The notes below the pieces were generated by a model. That model was not told the DNA's origin, did not search any database, and worked only from the letters and a program-made list of their open reading frames with translations. Below, one piece after another: positions 60,623 to 64,000 of a stretch of 64,000 bases of DNA. Location of the stretch: contig NZ_CP133771.1 in NCBI RefSeq assembly GCF_031348265.1, positions 6,076,001 to 6,140,000 on the forward strand, read 5' to 3'. This stretch comes from Streptomyces collinus. Its GTDB lineage: Bacteria; Actinomycetota; Actinomycetes; Streptomycetales; Streptomycetaceae. Both the position numbers and the translations under genes were made by a program. Every line of letters starts with the position of its first letter. The stretch's first letter is position 1.

Positions 60623-62278
60623 TCAGCCGACGGCCAGCCCGGTCCTCAGGACCTGGCGCAGCGTGTCCTCGGCGGCCGGGTCCGGACCCGGCGACCGCCA
60701 TGCGACGAACCCGTCGGGCCGGACGAGCACGGCGCCCCCGGGCCCCGTGCCGTGGCGCTCCGCCCAGTCGGCGGCGTCCTCCGGTACCAGGTCGGCCTGA
60801 GGCCCGGTGCCCACCCGGTACGACCTGAGCGGCAGGGCCGGATCGTCGGCGAGGCGGAGCGCGGCCTCGTGCCATCCGTTCGGCTCGGCGGCGTCACTGA
60901 GCAGCACCAGGGACCGCTCGTAGAGGTCGAGCGTCGACATGCGTTCGTCCCCGTGACGCACCCACAGGTGCGGGGCCCTGCTGCCGGGGCCGCCGGTCAG
61001 GTCGAGGCTCTCGGGGACCACGGGGGCCGCGGGATCGGCGCCGACGACGGCGCCCTGCGGGTAGTGGTACCCGAGGGCCACGTTGAGGATGCCGCGCTGG
61101 GGGCCGCCGCCCCCTCCGGCCGGCGCGGCGAATCCGGGATGGCTGTGCTCGGCCGACCGGGCCGCGGCACGCGCGCTGGTGGCCTCGGCCACGGGACGGC
61201 GCTCGGCGTCGTAGGTGTCCAGCAGGCGCTCCCCCGCCCAGCCGTCGAGCACCGCGGCCAGTTTCCAGGCGAGGTTGTGGGCGTCCTGGATACCGGTGTT
61301 GGAACCGAAGGCCCCGGTGGGAGACATCTCGTGCGCCGAGTCACCGGCCAGGAACACCCGTCCGGACCGGTAGCTGCGGGCCACCCGCTGAGCGGCGTGC
61401 CACGGCGCCTTGCCGGTGATCTCCACATCGAGGTCGGCGACCCCGACCGCCCGGCGGATGTGCTCGACGCACCACTCGTCCGTGAATTCCTCCAGGGTCT
61501 GGCCGTGTTCGGGGTGCCAGGGGGCGTGGAAGACCCAGTTCTCGCGGTTGTCCACCGGCAGCAGGGCGCCGTCGGCCTCCGGGTTCGTCAGGTAGCAGAC
61601 GATGAAGTGGCGCTCACCCACGACGTCGGCGAGGCGGCGGGAGCGGAAGGTGAGGCTGACGTTGTGGAACAGGTCGCCGGGACCGCTCTGACCGATGCCG
61701 AGCTGCTCACGCACGGGGCTGCGCGGGCCGTCCGCGGCGACGAGATAGTCCGCGCGGATGGTGGTGTGCTCACCCGTCTCGCGGCTCTTGACCACGGCGG
61801 TCACACCGGTGGCGCCGGCCTCGAACGACATCAGCTCGGTGGAGAAGCGCAGGTCCCCGCCGTGTCCGCGGGCGTGGTCGAGCAGGACCGGTTCGAGGTC
61901 GTTCTGGCTGCACAGGCACCAGGCGCTGGGGCTGAAGCGGGCCAGGCCGCCCCCCGGGTCGATCTCCCTGAACAGCCACTCGCCCGCGTCACCGGTCAGC
62001 GTGGGCGTCTGGAGGATGCCCTTGTTGACGGCCAGGGTGGCGGCCGCGTCCTGGATCGCCTTCTCGACGCCCGCCACCCGGAACAGCTCCATCGTGCGGA
62101 CGTTGTTGCCACGGCCTCGCGGGTGGATGGAGGTGCCTGAGTGGCGCTCCACCAGCATGTGCGGCACGCCCAGCCGTCCCAGGAACAGCGAGGTCGACAG
62201 GCCGACCAGGGAGCCGCCGACGATGAGGACCGGGACGCTGATGGTGTGCGGACCCGTCTGCCCGCCTCGTTCGTTCAT
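60623..62278 (-). CDS. FAD-dependent aromatic polyketide hydroxylase (WhiE ORF VIII-like)
   Basis: 551 residues from ATG 62278, with GGAGGC 8 bases upstream; an earlier in-frame ATG at 62338 has no site. PHBH-fold monooxygenase: VPVLIVGGSLVGLSTSLFLGRLGVPHMLVERH binds the ADP part of FAD, AADGPRSPVR is the DG motif, and RVFLAGDSAHEMSPTGAFGSNTGIQDAHNLAWKL the GD motif. The C-terminal 120 residues form the thioredoxin-like domain usual in this group. It hydroxylates the polyketide. In S. coelicolor the equivalent gene is divergent from ORF I; here it is co-directional and upstream. Confidence 0.93.
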   Translation of the reverse strand: MNERGGQTGPHTISVPVLIVGGSLVGLSTSLFLGRLGVPHMLVERHSGTSIHPRGRGNNVRTMELFRVAGVEKAIQDAAATLAVNKGILQTPTLTGDAGEWLFREIDPGGGLARFSPSAWCLCSQNDLEPVLLDHARGHGGDLRFSTELMSFEAGATGVTAVVKSRETGEHTTIRADYLVAADGPRSPVREQLGIGQSGPGDLFHNVSLTFRSRRLADVVGERHFIVCYLTNPEADGALLPVDNRENWVFHAPWHPEHGQTLEEFTDEWCVEHIRRAVGVADLDVEITGKAPWHAAQRVARSYRSGRVFLAGDSAHEMSPTGAFGSNTGIQDAHNLAWKLAAVLDGWAGERLLDTYDAERRPVAEATSARAAARSAEHSHPGFAAPAGGGGGPQRGILNVALGYHYPQGAVVGADPAAPVVPESLDLTGGPGSRAPHLWVRHGDERMSTLDLYERSLVLLSDAAEPNGWHEAALRLADDPALPLRSYRVGTGPQADLVPEDAADWAERHGTGPGGAVLVRPDGFVAWRSPGPDPAAEDTLRQVLRTGLAVG

Positions 62279-62424
62279 CACTGTCGCCTCCAGCGCATCG
62301 ATACCGCCGACCCGGCCGGATGCGGCGGAGATCCTCATGCATGCCCCGGGAAGGTGACAGTGGCTCAGGCTTCACCCGCCTGCTGCGTGCTGCCCGTCCG
62401 CACCCGCCGGCCGCCCCGCCGGGG

Positions 62425-64000
<1,576 letters not shown>

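Overview
The window is about 64 kb of very GC-rich DNA with GTG/TTG starts, short overlapping ATGA/GTGA gene junctions and a gene set typical of a Streptomyces chromosome: GlgE-pathway glycogen genes, paired M4 and S8 secreted proteases, and a type II polyketide spore-pigment locus. From memory, much of the order resembles the Streptomyces coelicolor region running from pyk2/ackA/pta/pfkA2 through glgB-mak-treS-glgE-glgP to the paired M4 proteases and a two-component system. No rRNA, tRNA, CRISPR array or intact mobile element was seen.

Layout. 0-2.4 kb: the end of a DUF6114 membrane protein, a secreted acidic Ser/Pro-rich protein and a small hypothetical gene bracketed by two nearly identical terminators. 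2.5-8.6 kb: lower glycolysis and acetate overflow, with pta-ackA-pyk on the minus strand and pfkA divergent. 8.6-16.6 kb: a double-HTH protein, a PPOX-fold flavoprotein, the relic of a sugar ABC permease, a CitB/DcuR-type two-component system next to a DctA dicarboxylate carrier, and a TetR/DHA2 drug-exporter pair with a clear operator array. 16.6-21.1 kb: a decayed accessory island holding a deleted YVTN/Ig-like protein gene, 1.4 kb without a recognisable gene, a twice-frameshifted IPT/TIG gene, a one-domain IPT gene and a peptidoglycan amidase-like protein. 21.3-27.9 kb: aldo/keto reductase, epimerase, AsnC-type regulator, an apparently leaderless MerR-thioredoxin module, a HelD-type RNA polymerase motor and two small membrane proteins.

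28-40.8 kb is the storage-glucan block. TreS and maltokinase make maltose-1-phosphate, GlgE polymerises it, GlgB branches the chain and the divergent GlgP degrades it. A GlgX debranching enzyme lies at the right edge. GlgB carries a histone-H1-like Lys/Ala tail of roughly 230 residues. An S8 protease gene sits between glgE and glgP. 40.9-52.6 kb holds an SRPBCC/DUF1990-like protein, two M4 metalloproteases, a heterodimeric ABC exporter with a long Gly/Ser linker, a truncated response regulator and two lipoproteins.

52.7-62.3 kb is a whiE-type spore-pigment cluster. On the minus strand, in transcription order, it contains FAD hydroxylase, SchA/CurD-like protein, cupin, KS-alpha, KS-beta, ACP, aromatase and TcmI-like cyclase. 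A beta-helix protein and an O-methyltransferase converge on it from the other strand. It lies between a decayed two-component gene and glgX, which suggests it was inserted or moved into an otherwise primary-metabolic neighbourhood.
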